In this document: positions 6,238 through 13,874 of the stretch, piece by piece
Position numbering within the stretch: position 1 is the first letter of the stretch
How the letters are laid out: every line of letters begins with the position of its first letter
NCBI GenBank assembly: GCA_002396885.1
Contig: DGXY01000002.1
Location: forward strand, 4,624 to 22,056
DNA: 17,433 nt
Source: Akkermansiaceae bacterium UBA5020
GTDB taxonomy: Bacteria; Verrucomicrobiota; Verrucomicrobiia; Verrucomicrobiales; DEV007
Direction of reading: 5' to 3'
Program-made: the position numbers and the translations under genes
Notes under the pieces: generated by a model
The model's input: the letters and a program-made list of their open reading frames with translations, nothing else
Told to the model about the DNA's origin: nothing
Database searches by the model: none

Positions 6238-8814
6238 TCAACGGATCAGCCTCCATCGCGCGAAGAGAAGATAGAGAACCGGAAGCAGGAGCAAGGTGAG
6301 GAGCGTGCCGAAGAGCAGTCCGAAGAGGTGGACCGCGGTGAGCGGACGCCACAGTTCCCCGCCGGTGAGAGCGAGGGGAATGAGTCCGCAAACCGTGGCG
6401 AAGACCGTCGCCAGCACCGCGCGGAGCCGGACGAGGGCGGCGCGGGTCAGCGCCTCTTCGAGGGCCACGCCGGCGGCCCGTTCCTCCTCGATGAAATCGG
6501 AGAGCACGATGATGTGACTGACGATGACACCAGCGAGGCTGACCAGTCCGATCAAGGCCATGAATCCGAAAGAGGCGTGGGTTGCCGCGAGCCCGACGAA
6601 GGCTCCGATCAGGCCCAGCGGGACCGTCAGCATGACAACGACGGACTTGGCGACGGAACGGAACTGGATCATCATCGCGAGCGAGATGAGGGCGAGCGAG
6701 ATGAGGAGCACGCGCTTCATCTCCTGTTGGCTCTTGCGGAGCTCGCGATCTTCCCCGCCGAAGGCAATGGCGCCCTCCGGAAGATGGGGGCGCGCTTTGT
6801 CGAGCACGCGCGAAGCGAGTTCGCCGAAGGGCGGGAGAGCCCGGACCGTGACGGTGCGCTCGCGATCGACGTGGGTGATGACCCCCGCGTCGTCATGCAC
6901 CTGATAGGCCCCCGCCGTGGTCAAGGCTTTGGTGACGAGCGCGGCCTGTTCCGGCAGATCGGGTCCTGTCAGGAGAATCTCGATCGGCGTTTCGAGGGCG
7001 GGGCCCTGCTCGATCTGTTTCACGAGACAGAGAGCCCCGGAGACTTCGCGGTCGAAGGCCTCACGAAGGCGGACGATCAGTCCCGGGACTTCGTCGGCGT
7101 GGCGGGTGTTGACGAGGACCTGAGCGACCTGGGGCGATGGCTGTCGTGGCAGGATGTTGTAGTAGAACATGGGTGTGCCGCCGCCGCTGACGATCGCGGC
7201 GCTTTCGACCGATGCTTCGCCCCGCAGGATTTCGCCGACCTGATGGGTGACCTCGAGGGTGCGCTCGATCGGGGACCCTTCCGGCAACTGGATGTCGACG
7301 AGGAGCTGGTTGCGTTCCGCCGGCGGGAAGAACTGCTTTCCGAAAAACGGGATCAGGAGCGTGCTCGCGACGAGCAGTCCATAGGCCGTGACCGTCGTAG
7401 CGAGCGGATGCCGGAGCGCGAAGCCGAGCGTGGCCCGATATCGCGGGAGGAGTGCCCGGAGCGCCAAGTCGACCTGTCGGAAGGGCGGGAAACGCCGCAC
7501 TTCACCTCCGGCCTCGAACCCTTTCTGACCCCGCAGCAGGTAATACCCGAGCAGGGGAATGAAGGTCATCGAAACGATCCGGGAGGAGACGAGCGCCAGC
7601 GTCATGACGATGGGCAGCGAGAGGATGAAAGCCCCCATGTCGCCGGGCAGCAGGACGAGGGGCAGGAAGGCCATGATGTTGATGAGGGTTCCGAAGAAGA
7701 TGGCCCGGCGCAACCGGAAGGGGCCCAGCCAGGCGGCGATGCGGCGTGGCCGCCCCTCGGCCAGCTCGCGGTTGATGCCGTCCGAGGCGACGACGGGGTC
7801 GTCCACGAGCATCCCGAGGGCGAGGATGAGGGCCGCGATCGAAATCTGCTGGAGCGGCACGCCGAGGGCCGCCATGCCGCCAAGCGTTATTGCCAGAGTC
7901 AGTGGAATCGCGACGGCGACGACCAGCGCCGTTCTCCAATCCATCAGGAGCGAAGCCACAAAGACGACCACCACCACTGCCTCGAGGAAACAGCGGAGAA
8001 ACTGCCCGATGCGGCGGGCCGTCGCCTCGGGCTGGTCGGAAACGATCATGATTCCCACCCCCGGTGCGAGAGGGACCTCGCCGACGCGAGCGAGCATCTC
8101 CTCCTTGAAGGCGCGAATGTGATTCCCGGACTTCATTTCCACCGCGACGAGGACGCTGGGCGAATCCCGCATCATTCCCCCTTCCTCGCGATGGAGGAGC
8201 TCGACCGAGTAGCCGGCCATGGCGAAATCCGCGAAGGAAAGGATCGCCTCCGGCGCATTGCCGAATTGGCGAATTCTTCCCGCCCGTTTCGTCCGGCCCA
8301 ATTCCCCGGCAATCCGCTCGGCCGAGGCCTCCACTTCGCCACGATCTTCTCCGTGGACGGCAAACAGCAGGGTCGCGGGCAACTGGAAGTCCGGATCTAG
8401 CTCGGGCGAGCCGCAACCAGGCGGCAGCTCGACGGAGCGGAGAATCTCCCGGGCCTCTTCCCAATGTCGCTCGATCTCCTCCTTTTTGCCCGATCGGAGC
8501 GTGATCAAGATCACGGAGTGATTGTCCCGCGACTGGGATCGGATCGACTCAAGGCTCGGGAGCCGGCTCAGGGCCTCTTCCAGCGGATTGGTGATCGCTT
8601 CCTCGATCGTCGTCGCGGGGGCTCCCGGGAAGACCGTGACGAGGAGGGCATCGTGGGTGGGAAAGGTCGGGTCCTCCTGTCGGGGGAGTTTTTGAAAGGA
8701 AACCCAGCCCCACGCGAGAATCGCGGCCATCGCGAGCCAGCCAAACCACCGGTGCTCGACAAAAAACCGCGCCACGCCTCCGCCGGAGACGGCTTCATCA
8801 GATTTCGAACCCAT
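6238..8814 (-). CDS. RND-superfamily efflux transporter permease, unusually short
   Basis: An 858-residue inner-membrane protein of the HAE/AcrB type, a proton-driven pump. TM1 lies near residues 25-40, the first soluble loop runs to about 270, and the TM2-TM6 block covers about 273-425. TM7 is near 470-490, the second soluble loop runs to about 698, and TM8-TM12 follow to the end. The TM4 proton-relay pair is intact (Asp338 and Asp339 in GMLVDDP), as is an N-terminal FPGAPATTIEEAITNPLEEAL. AcrB-type pumps usually have about 1030-1050 residues; here both soluble loops are shorter, so parts of the porter or docking subdomains are missing. The TM10 Lys of AcrB is not seen (GVIVSHIIVLSDF instead). 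No adaptor (HlyD/MFP) or outer-membrane factor gene lies next to it. Confidence 0.9.
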   Translation of the reverse strand: MGSKSDEAVSGGGVARFFVEHRWFGWLAMAAILAWGWVSFQKLPRQEDPTFPTHDALLVTVFPGAPATTIEEAITNPLEEALSRLPSLESIRSQSRDNHSVILITLRSGKKEEIERHWEEAREILRSVELPPGCGSPELDPDFQLPATLLFAVHGEDRGEVEASAERIAGELGRTKRAGRIRQFGNAPEAILSFADFAMAGYSVELLHREEGGMMRDSPSVLVAVEMKSGNHIRAFKEEMLARVGEVPLAPGVGIMIVSDQPEATARRIGQFLRCFLEAVVVVVFVASLLMDWRTALVVAVAIPLTLAITLGGMAALGVPLQQISIAALILALGMLVDDPVVASDGINRELAEGRPRRIAAWLGPFRLRRAIFFGTLINIMAFLPLVLLPGDMGAFILSLPIVMTLALVSSRIVSMTFIPLLGYYLLRGQKGFEAGGEVRRFPPFRQVDLALRALLPRYRATLGFALRHPLATTVTAYGLLVASTLLIPFFGKQFFPPAERNQLLVDIQLPEGSPIERTLEVTHQVGEILRGEASVESAAIVSGGGTPMFYYNILPRQPSPQVAQVLVNTRHADEVPGLIVRLREAFDREVSGALCLVKQIEQGPALETPIEILLTGPDLPEQAALVTKALTTAGAYQVHDDAGVITHVDRERTVTVRALPPFGELASRVLDKARPHLPEGAIAFGGEDRELRKSQQEMKRVLLISLALISLAMMIQFRSVAKSVVVMLTVPLGLIGAFVGLAATHASFGFMALIGLVSLAGVIVSHIIVLSDFIEEERAAGVALEEALTRAALVRLRAVLATVFATVCGLIPLALTGGELWRPLTAVHLFGLLFGTLLTLLLLPVLYLLFARWRLIR

Positions 8815-8926
8815 GGGGATTTGGTGGAAACGACCTCACTAGAAACGCACGAACAGGCAGAAATGACAGGAAAGACCTGCGATTTCAGCCAGATGGAAGA
8901 GCCGGCGGCGGCTGGGAACGGAAGTT

Positions 8927-8985
8927 AGATAAAATTATGAAAATTATAGTTGACTCCCTTTGTTATAATTGCCATAAGTTCGGCG
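8927..8985. promoter_or_regulatory. AT-rich divergent promoter region
   Basis: An island of A/T in a GC-rich region lies between the divergent RND and DUF3817 genes. On the + strand TTGACT (8950-8955) is followed after 17 bases by CATAAG (8973-8978), which would start transcription near 8985. A perfect TATAAT also occurs at 8964-8969. On the - strand TATAAT reads at 8948-8943 but has no good partner box. Assignment is by eye. Confidence 0.4.
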
Positions 8986-9869
8986 TGTCCACTACCCGCC
9001 GACTCAACTTAGCTGTATCCGCTCTCTTGCTTGCCCTTGTGAGCTTTGCGGCCCCCGCCTCGAGCAATTTCACGATGGGCACCGATCGCAATCTCGCCGA
9101 TCTCCAGATCGGCCTCGATCCGGAGAATCTTGTCGACGGCGATACCAATGCTTTCCGGCTCCGGGACTCGCGCGACCGCCACTTCTTCCGAGTCGAATCC
9201 TACCGCTACCCGGCCCGCGAAAACGTGACCGCGGCGACGGTCGCCGGGACCTTCGAAACCACCGCCCGCGAGCACGGTGAAACCACCGCCTTCACGATGG
9301 AGCTGGCCCAGCTGCGGGCGAATGGTGCCTTCCTCGGCGAGATTTCGGCCCCTTCCCTCTCAGTCGCGGAGGCGCGCGATGCGGTCCACAAGCCTCAGCC
9401 TCGTGAAGGCTCGTTCGAAGCCATCGAGCGGCAAGAAGAAACGCCACCGATCGCGCCGGGACCCGACCCTCTTGGGTTCCGCAAAGAACCCTTTTCAATC
9501 CACGGTCCCGGATCGAGAGTGGCGGCGATTTTTACGAACGTTGCCTTCGCCCCCATGCCCCTCCACCCCGCATCAGGTCCCATCGACCGCCTCCGCCTCG
9601 CCTCGATCCTCGACGGGATCTCCTACCTCATCCTCCTCGGCATCGCGATGCCGCTGAAATACCTCGCGGACATGCCCCTCGCCGTCCGCCTCGTCGGATC
9701 GCTCCACGGCTTCCTCTTTCTCACCCTCTGCGCCTGCCTCCTCGAGGTGCTCATGCGCAAACGCCTCTCCGTCGGCTGGTGCGTGATCGTCTTTGTCTGC
9801 GCGCTCTTTCCCTTCGCGCCCTTTTTTCTCGACCGGAAACTGAAGGCGAAGGGCACCGCCGCCGCCTGA
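8985..9869 (+). CDS. exported protein of unknown N-terminus with C-terminal DUF3817 membrane domain
   Basis: The C-terminal third (from about 9570) is a DUF3817 domain: RLRLASILDGISYLILL, then KYLADMPLAVRLVGSLHG and a last membrane helix before FFLDRKLK. Three helices are evident; DUF3817 proteins are usually only about 100 residues and of unknown function. The preceding ~190 residues begin with a signal-peptide-like stretch (TTRRLNLAVSALLLALVSFA) and continue as a hydrophilic segment I do not recognise. I prefer GTG 8985 because the candidate promoter lies just upstream and the signal peptide then starts cleanly; ATG 8937 is the alternative. A separate DUF3817 gene starting at ATG 9555 (104 residues) is also possible, with the upstream part a broken or fused gene. 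Confidence 0.6.
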   Translation: MSTTRRLNLAVSALLLALVSFAAPASSNFTMGTDRNLADLQIGLDPENLVDGDTNAFRLRDSRDRHFFRVESYRYPARENVTAATVAGTFETTAREHGETTAFTMELAQLRANGAFLGEISAPSLSVAEARDAVHKPQPREGSFEAIERQEETPPIAPGPDPLGFRKEPFSIHGPGSRVAAIFTNVAFAPMPLHPASGPIDRLRLASILDGISYLILLGIAMPLKYLADMPLAVRLVGSLHGFLFLTLCACLLEVLMRKRLSVGWCVIVFVCALFPFAPFFLDRKLKAKGTAAA

Positions 9870-9936
9870 ACCGTCGGACGTCATGAAGCTACGCACGCCT
9901 CTTCAAAGAGCACTTTCCCGCCGCCGCCTTTGCGGA

Positions 9937-11130
9937 TCAGGGGAGCGTGTTCAGCTTGAACCTCGCCGTGTCGGAGATCGTGTAGTCGGTCGAAGACGTA
10001 ACCCTCATGGTGCCGCAATAGGATTCGCTCCCGTAAATCGCAACGCGGCGTCCGTTGATGACAACCGTTTCCTTGATCCTGCTGTTCTTGAGGTCAGGAG
10101 CGATTTTCGCCCGAACGGAAACCGGGGCGTCATCGGAGCCGATCCGGGTAGTCGTCGCAATCCCTGCGATGACTGCAGCGGTCTGGTTCGAGCCAGCGAT
10201 AAAGTAACTCACGCGGAAGAGATTGTTCGAGGGAGTAGCGGAGACCCTCATCGAATCGGGAAGGGCCCCGTCATTGTCGACAAGGAAAAAGACATCCCTC
10301 GACTTCGCCATGTTGGTCGTGGCCAAGGCGTATTGGTCCAGGGAGGCGGGTCCGTAGATGTCCACTCCGGATGGAGCGCTGGGATCGAGGCCCACGGAGA
10401 TATCCGGCCGGGGGTTTACGAGATTTGAGATATCGAGGCTGAGGGAGAAGGATTCCGAAGAAACTCCGGGATTGGAGACTCGGAGTTGGTAGTCTCCCCA
10501 AGCGAGAGGGCCCGCGAAGCTGAGATTGCCCGTCCCCGAGGCAACCACCGCGCTAAGCTCATCGCGCAGTTCCCACGTCATCGAGCCGGACGCTCCGGTG
10601 CCCGAGAACGACACCGCGCTGGAGTCCTCGATGTGCAAGTCGAAACTCTGGTTTTCGCCAACACCGATAGCCCGGTTCGATAGCGTTCCAATGCCAGACG
10701 TGAAGCTGATCTCCGTATCCGTTGTGAAGAAAAGCGCGCTCGAGTAGGCGGTGCCGAGATTGGTCCGGATGAAGGATTTAACGGCATAAGTGGTCGCAGG
10801 AGACAGTTCGAGCAAGGAAAGGCTGAAGCTCCCCAAGCTTCCCGCCTTCACGACCTTGGTGACACCCGTGCCACCGATGAGCGGATCCAGGTTGGTCGCA
10901 GCCATCGCGTAGACGAAACCACGCTCGAGGGACTTTCCACCGTCAAGACTCGTGACCGATGCGGCGACTACCGCCTCAACCGAATCGAGGTAGGTGAGGG
11001 TCGGATTCGTCACCGCCGGGGCGGCCGAAACGGAGGAAACCATCCCTGAAATCAGGAACGCCAGCAACGCGCCTGGAAGAGCGAGATTCAGGGAACAGGA
11101 AACCGTGAGGGGAAGGTTGGAGACATGCAT
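9937..11130 (-). CDS. secreted protein with fibronectin-III-like region
   Basis: A 397-residue protein read from ATG 11130, giving a signal peptide with hydrophobic core LALPGALLAFLISGM and cleavage near VSA/AP; an ATG at 11211 is in frame but adds 27 unlikely residues. The first mature part (about residues 40-145) resembles the bacterial fibronectin-III-type module, with SLERGFVYAM, a GGTGVTKVV turn, LSPATTYAVKSFIRTNLGTAYS and a closing FFTT strand. The rest is rich in S, T, G and V and predicted all-beta: an NQSFDLHIEDSSAVSFSGTG strand pair and a later block with DVFFLVDNDG and RVSYFIAGSNQTAAVIAG. No sorting signal (PEP-CTERM, LPXTG) and no catalytic motif is visible. It may be an extracellular or surface-bound protein. 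Confidence 0.65.
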   Translation of the reverse strand: MHVSNLPLTVSCSLNLALPGALLAFLISGMVSSVSAAPAVTNPTLTYLDSVEAVVAASVTSLDGGKSLERGFVYAMAATNLDPLIGGTGVTKVVKAGSLGSFSLSLLELSPATTYAVKSFIRTNLGTAYSSALFFTTDTEISFTSGIGTLSNRAIGVGENQSFDLHIEDSSAVSFSGTGASGSMTWELRDELSAVVASGTGNLSFAGPLAWGDYQLRVSNPGVSSESFSLSLDISNLVNPRPDISVGLDPSAPSGVDIYGPASLDQYALATTNMAKSRDVFFLVDNDGALPDSMRVSATPSNNLFRVSYFIAGSNQTAAVIAGIATTTRIGSDDAPVSVRAKIAPDLKNSRIKETVVINGRRVAIYGSESYCGTMRVTSSTDYTISDTARFKLNTLP

Positions 11131-11652
11131 GGGGTGTTTCGGGAGAGGGTTTACTGCATAATTCAATTGCTTGTTACAACGGTTTGGAACGCTAAGGCGA
11201 TCTAAATCCATTGCGCAATTGCGCCATTCGGGGCAAATGCAACTTTTCCCTTGCCACCGGATTTCCCTCCCGCTGAGGCGCTTGGCCGCAAACCGCGATT
11301 CTCCGTACGACCGTTTTGGTCAAGGAATCGGGCCATCCGAAACTCGTGTCCGCCGATGGCACGAAAATCCTTTCGCTGGGGAGATCCAGCCAGCGGCCCG
11401 GGCCGGGCGCGCCAAAGGCGTATCTTCCGTCTCGGGGAAACCCGGCTCACGACGCGGATACCCTTACCGGAACCAGCGACTTCCGAGCGTGCCTCTGAAA
11501 CTTGAACCCGGCGACCTCATCGGCTTGCGTCGGGGCCGAGTCTCTTTCTGGTCGTCAAGATGTCCCGGCCCCAAGGGGTTAAAATGGTTCGCATCACGAG
11601 GATTCGGTGCGAGGATTTTCGTCATCGCGCCCGCCAAGGACGCGAGCCCCCC
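11131..11652. other. 522-base stretch without a recognisable gene
   Basis: This lies between two divergently transcribed genes. The part near 11140-11225 is AT-richer and may hold the promoter of the fibronectin-like gene. From about 11250 to 11500 several frames are open on both strands and one (TTG 11316 to 11498, + strand) has coding-like third positions, but none gives a protein I recognise or a convincing start. It could be a decayed gene or a long leader of the downstream membrane protein. Confidence 0.5.
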
Positions 11653-13038
11653 ATGAGATTACCGAACGAGAATCTCCCTCCATGGCGCTGGCTGGCCGCG
11701 CTCCTGCCGATCACCGCCGTCTTCTTTTACGCCCCTCTGGCGTTTGGCGGCACGACCTTCTGGACACGGATCGTGATCGACTGGCTCCTTGCCCATTCCT
11801 TCCTGCTCTGGGGATGCGTCCTCATCCTGGAGCGGCGTTTCCCGCGGTTTCCTCGCGTGCTCGCCTCCGCCCTCGCGGTCCTTGTTCTCCTCGGAACTCT
11901 GCAACTGATCAACCCGCAATCAGTTGTGAATTCCTTCACCTTCGACGCCGAGCCCTGCGTGGACCACATCCCGTGGCTGCCGGGGACGATCGACGCGAAG
12001 ACGAGCGGATGGGTCCTGCTCCACCTTCTCGCCCTGCTCCTCGCCGGCTTGGCCCTCACCGACGGACTCGCGCGATCGCGGGTGCGCTGGTTCCTCTTCA
12101 GGGCCGTGGCAATCGCCGGTCTCATCATCGCCCTTGCCGGGATCAACCAGAAGACGGTCGGAACGGACGTGATGCTCTGGGGCGTGCGACTGCCCCAGGA
12201 GGGGAACTTCTTCGCCGCCTTCCGGTATCATGGCAACGCTGCCTCATTCCTCAATCTCAGCTGGCCGGCCGCACTTGTTGTCTGGATCAGGAGCCGACTC
12301 CTGCTGCGCCCTGGCAGCTTCATCGCTTCGCTCGACCTGTGCGTCTTCCTCGTGATCTTCGGGGCCATCTTCGTGAATTCATCGAAGGCCGGTCTCCTCA
12401 TGGCGCCCGTGGGCCTGGTCCTCGCGGGCTGGCTCTTCCGTCGGGAACTCTTCGTGGCGACGACCTCCCGGGCCGGCATCGTTGTCATGGCCGGATTCCT
12501 TTTCATTCTGGGCATGATCGCGGTTCTGCCCGGCCTCGTTTTCAAACTCTCCAAGTGGAGGGAACTGATCACCGAAGGACAAACTCTCCACGGCCGGCTC
12601 GACGCCCAACGGGCCTGCCTTCTCGCGATCGAGGACACCGGTCTCTACGGGACCGGGGCGGGGACCTTCCATTATGCCTTCACGCCCTACAAGGAAGCGA
12701 TCGAGGGACTGGCAGGTTACTGGGAGCACGCCCACCAGGACTGGTTCCAGACCATCATCGAGTGGGGCTGGCTCGGCTTCGCCGCGTGGGCGACCCTCTT
12801 TGCCGGTGCCATGCTCCGCCTCTGGAAACGCATTGCTGAAGCAGGCCGCGAGGGTCGCACGGAACTCAGTGCGAGCGCGGCCTTCCTCGCCCTGCTGCTC
12901 GTGATCATCCACGCTCTCGCGGATTTCCCCCTCCAGATCCCGGCGCTGCAATGGCTCGTCGTGTTTTACCTCGCCGTGGCCTGGAGCAGCCCCGGCAGAC
13001 CCAGCGGCCACGGAGAACGTCGGGAGAAGCGACGGTGA
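11653..13038 (+). CDS. O-antigen ligase / polymerase family membrane protein (Wzy_C type)
   Basis: A 461-residue polytopic membrane protein with about 10-12 hydrophobic segments. The start ATG 11653 is chosen because it begins just before the first membrane helix (WLAALLPITAVFFYAPLAFGG); an in-frame ATG at 11560 adds a charged stretch unlike the family. The family signature is the large loop between late helices: TLHGRLDAQRACLLAIEDTGLYGTG, then the acceptor-loop motif WEHAHQDWFQ (357-366, His359 and His361) followed by EWGWLGF. FRYHGNAASFLNLSWP before a mid-protein helix is also typical. Members join or polymerise lipid-linked glycans on the periplasmic face of the inner membrane. No glycosyltransferases are adjacent, so the glycan is unknown. 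Confidence 0.85.
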   Translation: MRLPNENLPPWRWLAALLPITAVFFYAPLAFGGTTFWTRIVIDWLLAHSFLLWGCVLILERRFPRFPRVLASALAVLVLLGTLQLINPQSVVNSFTFDAEPCVDHIPWLPGTIDAKTSGWVLLHLLALLLAGLALTDGLARSRVRWFLFRAVAIAGLIIALAGINQKTVGTDVMLWGVRLPQEGNFFAAFRYHGNAASFLNLSWPAALVVWIRSRLLLRPGSFIASLDLCVFLVIFGAIFVNSSKAGLLMAPVGLVLAGWLFRRELFVATTSRAGIVVMAGFLFILGMIAVLPGLVFKLSKWRELITEGQTLHGRLDAQRACLLAIEDTGLYGTGAGTFHYAFTPYKEAIEGLAGYWEHAHQDWFQTIIEWGWLGFAAWATLFAGAMLRLWKRIAEAGREGRTELSASAAFLALLLVIIHALADFPLQIPALQWLVVFYLAVAWSSPGRPSGHGERREKRR

Positions 13039-13200
13039 CGGGCGCGGGTGAATGAAACCCGCGATCCCCCCGTGATGGCGGAGAGAGTTGAGCGAGCCAC
13101 CGCGTTGATGAGAGGAGAGGCCGCTCCCCAAACGTTCAGCGGGAAAGTGCGGGGACTCGGGAGAGAAGGTTCCCCAAGATCAAAGATTCCCTTGCGGAAA

Positions 13201-13234
13201 GCCGCCGGGGCGAAACGGATTTCCGCCCGGCGGC
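13201..13234. terminator. GC-rich hairpin between convergent genes
   Basis: Bases 13201-13215 and 13220-13234 form a stem with 13 of 15 positions complementary around the loop CGGA. It sits between the ends of the O-antigen-ligase-like gene (+) and the SdrD-B-like gene (-). There is no long T-run; on the - strand the stem is followed by TTTCCGC. A shared terminator is plausible but not certain. The rest of 13039-13277 shows nothing else I can name. Confidence 0.4.
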
Positions 13235-13277
13235 GAAGGTGCCGCCCTCCTCACGGATGACGACACTGTAGCAAGGC

Positions 13278-13763
13278 TCACGGTGCGTAGGGAGTCGTCG
13301 GACCACCCGGCCTCTGGGAGAGCCTATCCGGATTGGTCACCCCGGTGTAGGCGGCTGCGTAGAGCGGGTTCGAAACCAAGGTCGCGCTTGTGACGACCGG
13401 CACGTTGCGGGTGACCAAAGCGGCGTTCACTCTGAAGTTGGCCGTGCGGATTGCGGTGCCGCCTCCCGTCAGGTAGTGGACCGCGAGAAAATAGTTCCCG
13501 TAGGTCACGTTGCCGATCTTATATTTCCCGCGCGCGTCGGTGTAAACTTGGCGAACGCGCTGGACCGCCCCGTTGGGCAGGACCCGGTAGAGCCAGATGA
13601 TCCCGGACGCCCCACTCGTTTCGGTGGGGTTGCGGACGTTGTTGCCGTTGCTGTCGTAGAAGATCCCTCCACTGAGCTTGCCGGCTCTGGCAGCAAGTGA
13701 ATCCGTTGGAGTGAACAGGCAGAGGGATGCCAACAGCAGGATGAATGATACGGTTTTTCTCAT
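13278..13763 (-). CDS. small secreted protein with SdrD-B/Cna-B-like domain
   Basis: A 161-residue protein read from ATG 13763 (MRKTVSFILLLASLCLF, cleavage near SLAARA); an ATG at 13847 is in frame but would put 28 residues ahead of the signal peptide and ahead of the candidate promoter. The mature part opens with GKLSGGIFYDSNGNNVRNPTE, the calcium-loop type start of SdrD-B repeats (D-x-N-G-N), continues with GIIWLYRVLPNG and ends the domain with YTDARGKYKIGNVTYGNYFLAVHY. Such domains are all-beta spacers of surface proteins. The C-terminal part is a Pro/Gly/Thr-rich tail without a sorting signal. A single domain on its own is unusual. It may be a minor surface or matrix protein; a partner is not evident. 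Confidence 0.75.
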   Translation of the reverse strand: MRKTVSFILLLASLCLFTPTDSLAARAGKLSGGIFYDSNGNNVRNPTETSGASGIIWLYRVLPNGAVQRVRQVYTDARGKYKIGNVTYGNYFLAVHYLTGGGTAIRTANFRVNAALVTRNVPVVTSATLVSNPLYAAAYTGVTNPDRLSQRPGGPTTPYAP

Positions 13764-13785
13764 GGAAGGCTGGGGTTTAACACAG

Positions 13786-13814
13786 ATCGTAGAGAGATTT
13801 TCAAAAAGTTGCAA
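13786..13814 (-). promoter_or_regulatory. candidate sigma-70-type promoter of the SdrD-B-like gene
   Basis: Reading the - strand, TTGCAA (13814-13809) and TACGAT (13791-13786) are 17 bases apart in an AT-rich stretch, each matching the consensus at 4 of 6 positions. Transcription would begin about 15 bases before ATG 13763. Confidence 0.35.
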
Positions 13815-13874
13815 ATAAATCAATCTCAATCGATCAGTAACCGACATTGCTTCCTGCTGCTTGGAAATCAGGAA

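Noticed and set aside
6130..8400. A 756-residue open frame on the + strand opposite the RND permease
   Set aside because: It is low-complexity, rich in D, E, R and G, and mirrors the codon pattern of the real - strand gene, which has clear RND motifs and membrane helices.
8464..8928. 154-residue + strand frame opposite the start of the RND gene
   Set aside because: Lies mostly antisense to the RND N-terminus, whose sequence is well supported.
11171..11656. 161-residue + strand frame upstream of the O-antigen-ligase-like gene
   Set aside because: Its start overlaps the promoter side of the opposite gene, the composition is Arg/Ser/Pro-rich, and no family pattern is seen.
13048..13260. 70-residue + strand frame after the O-antigen-ligase-like gene
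   Set aside because: Highly basic, no start signal, and it spans the GC-rich hairpin; more likely noncoding.
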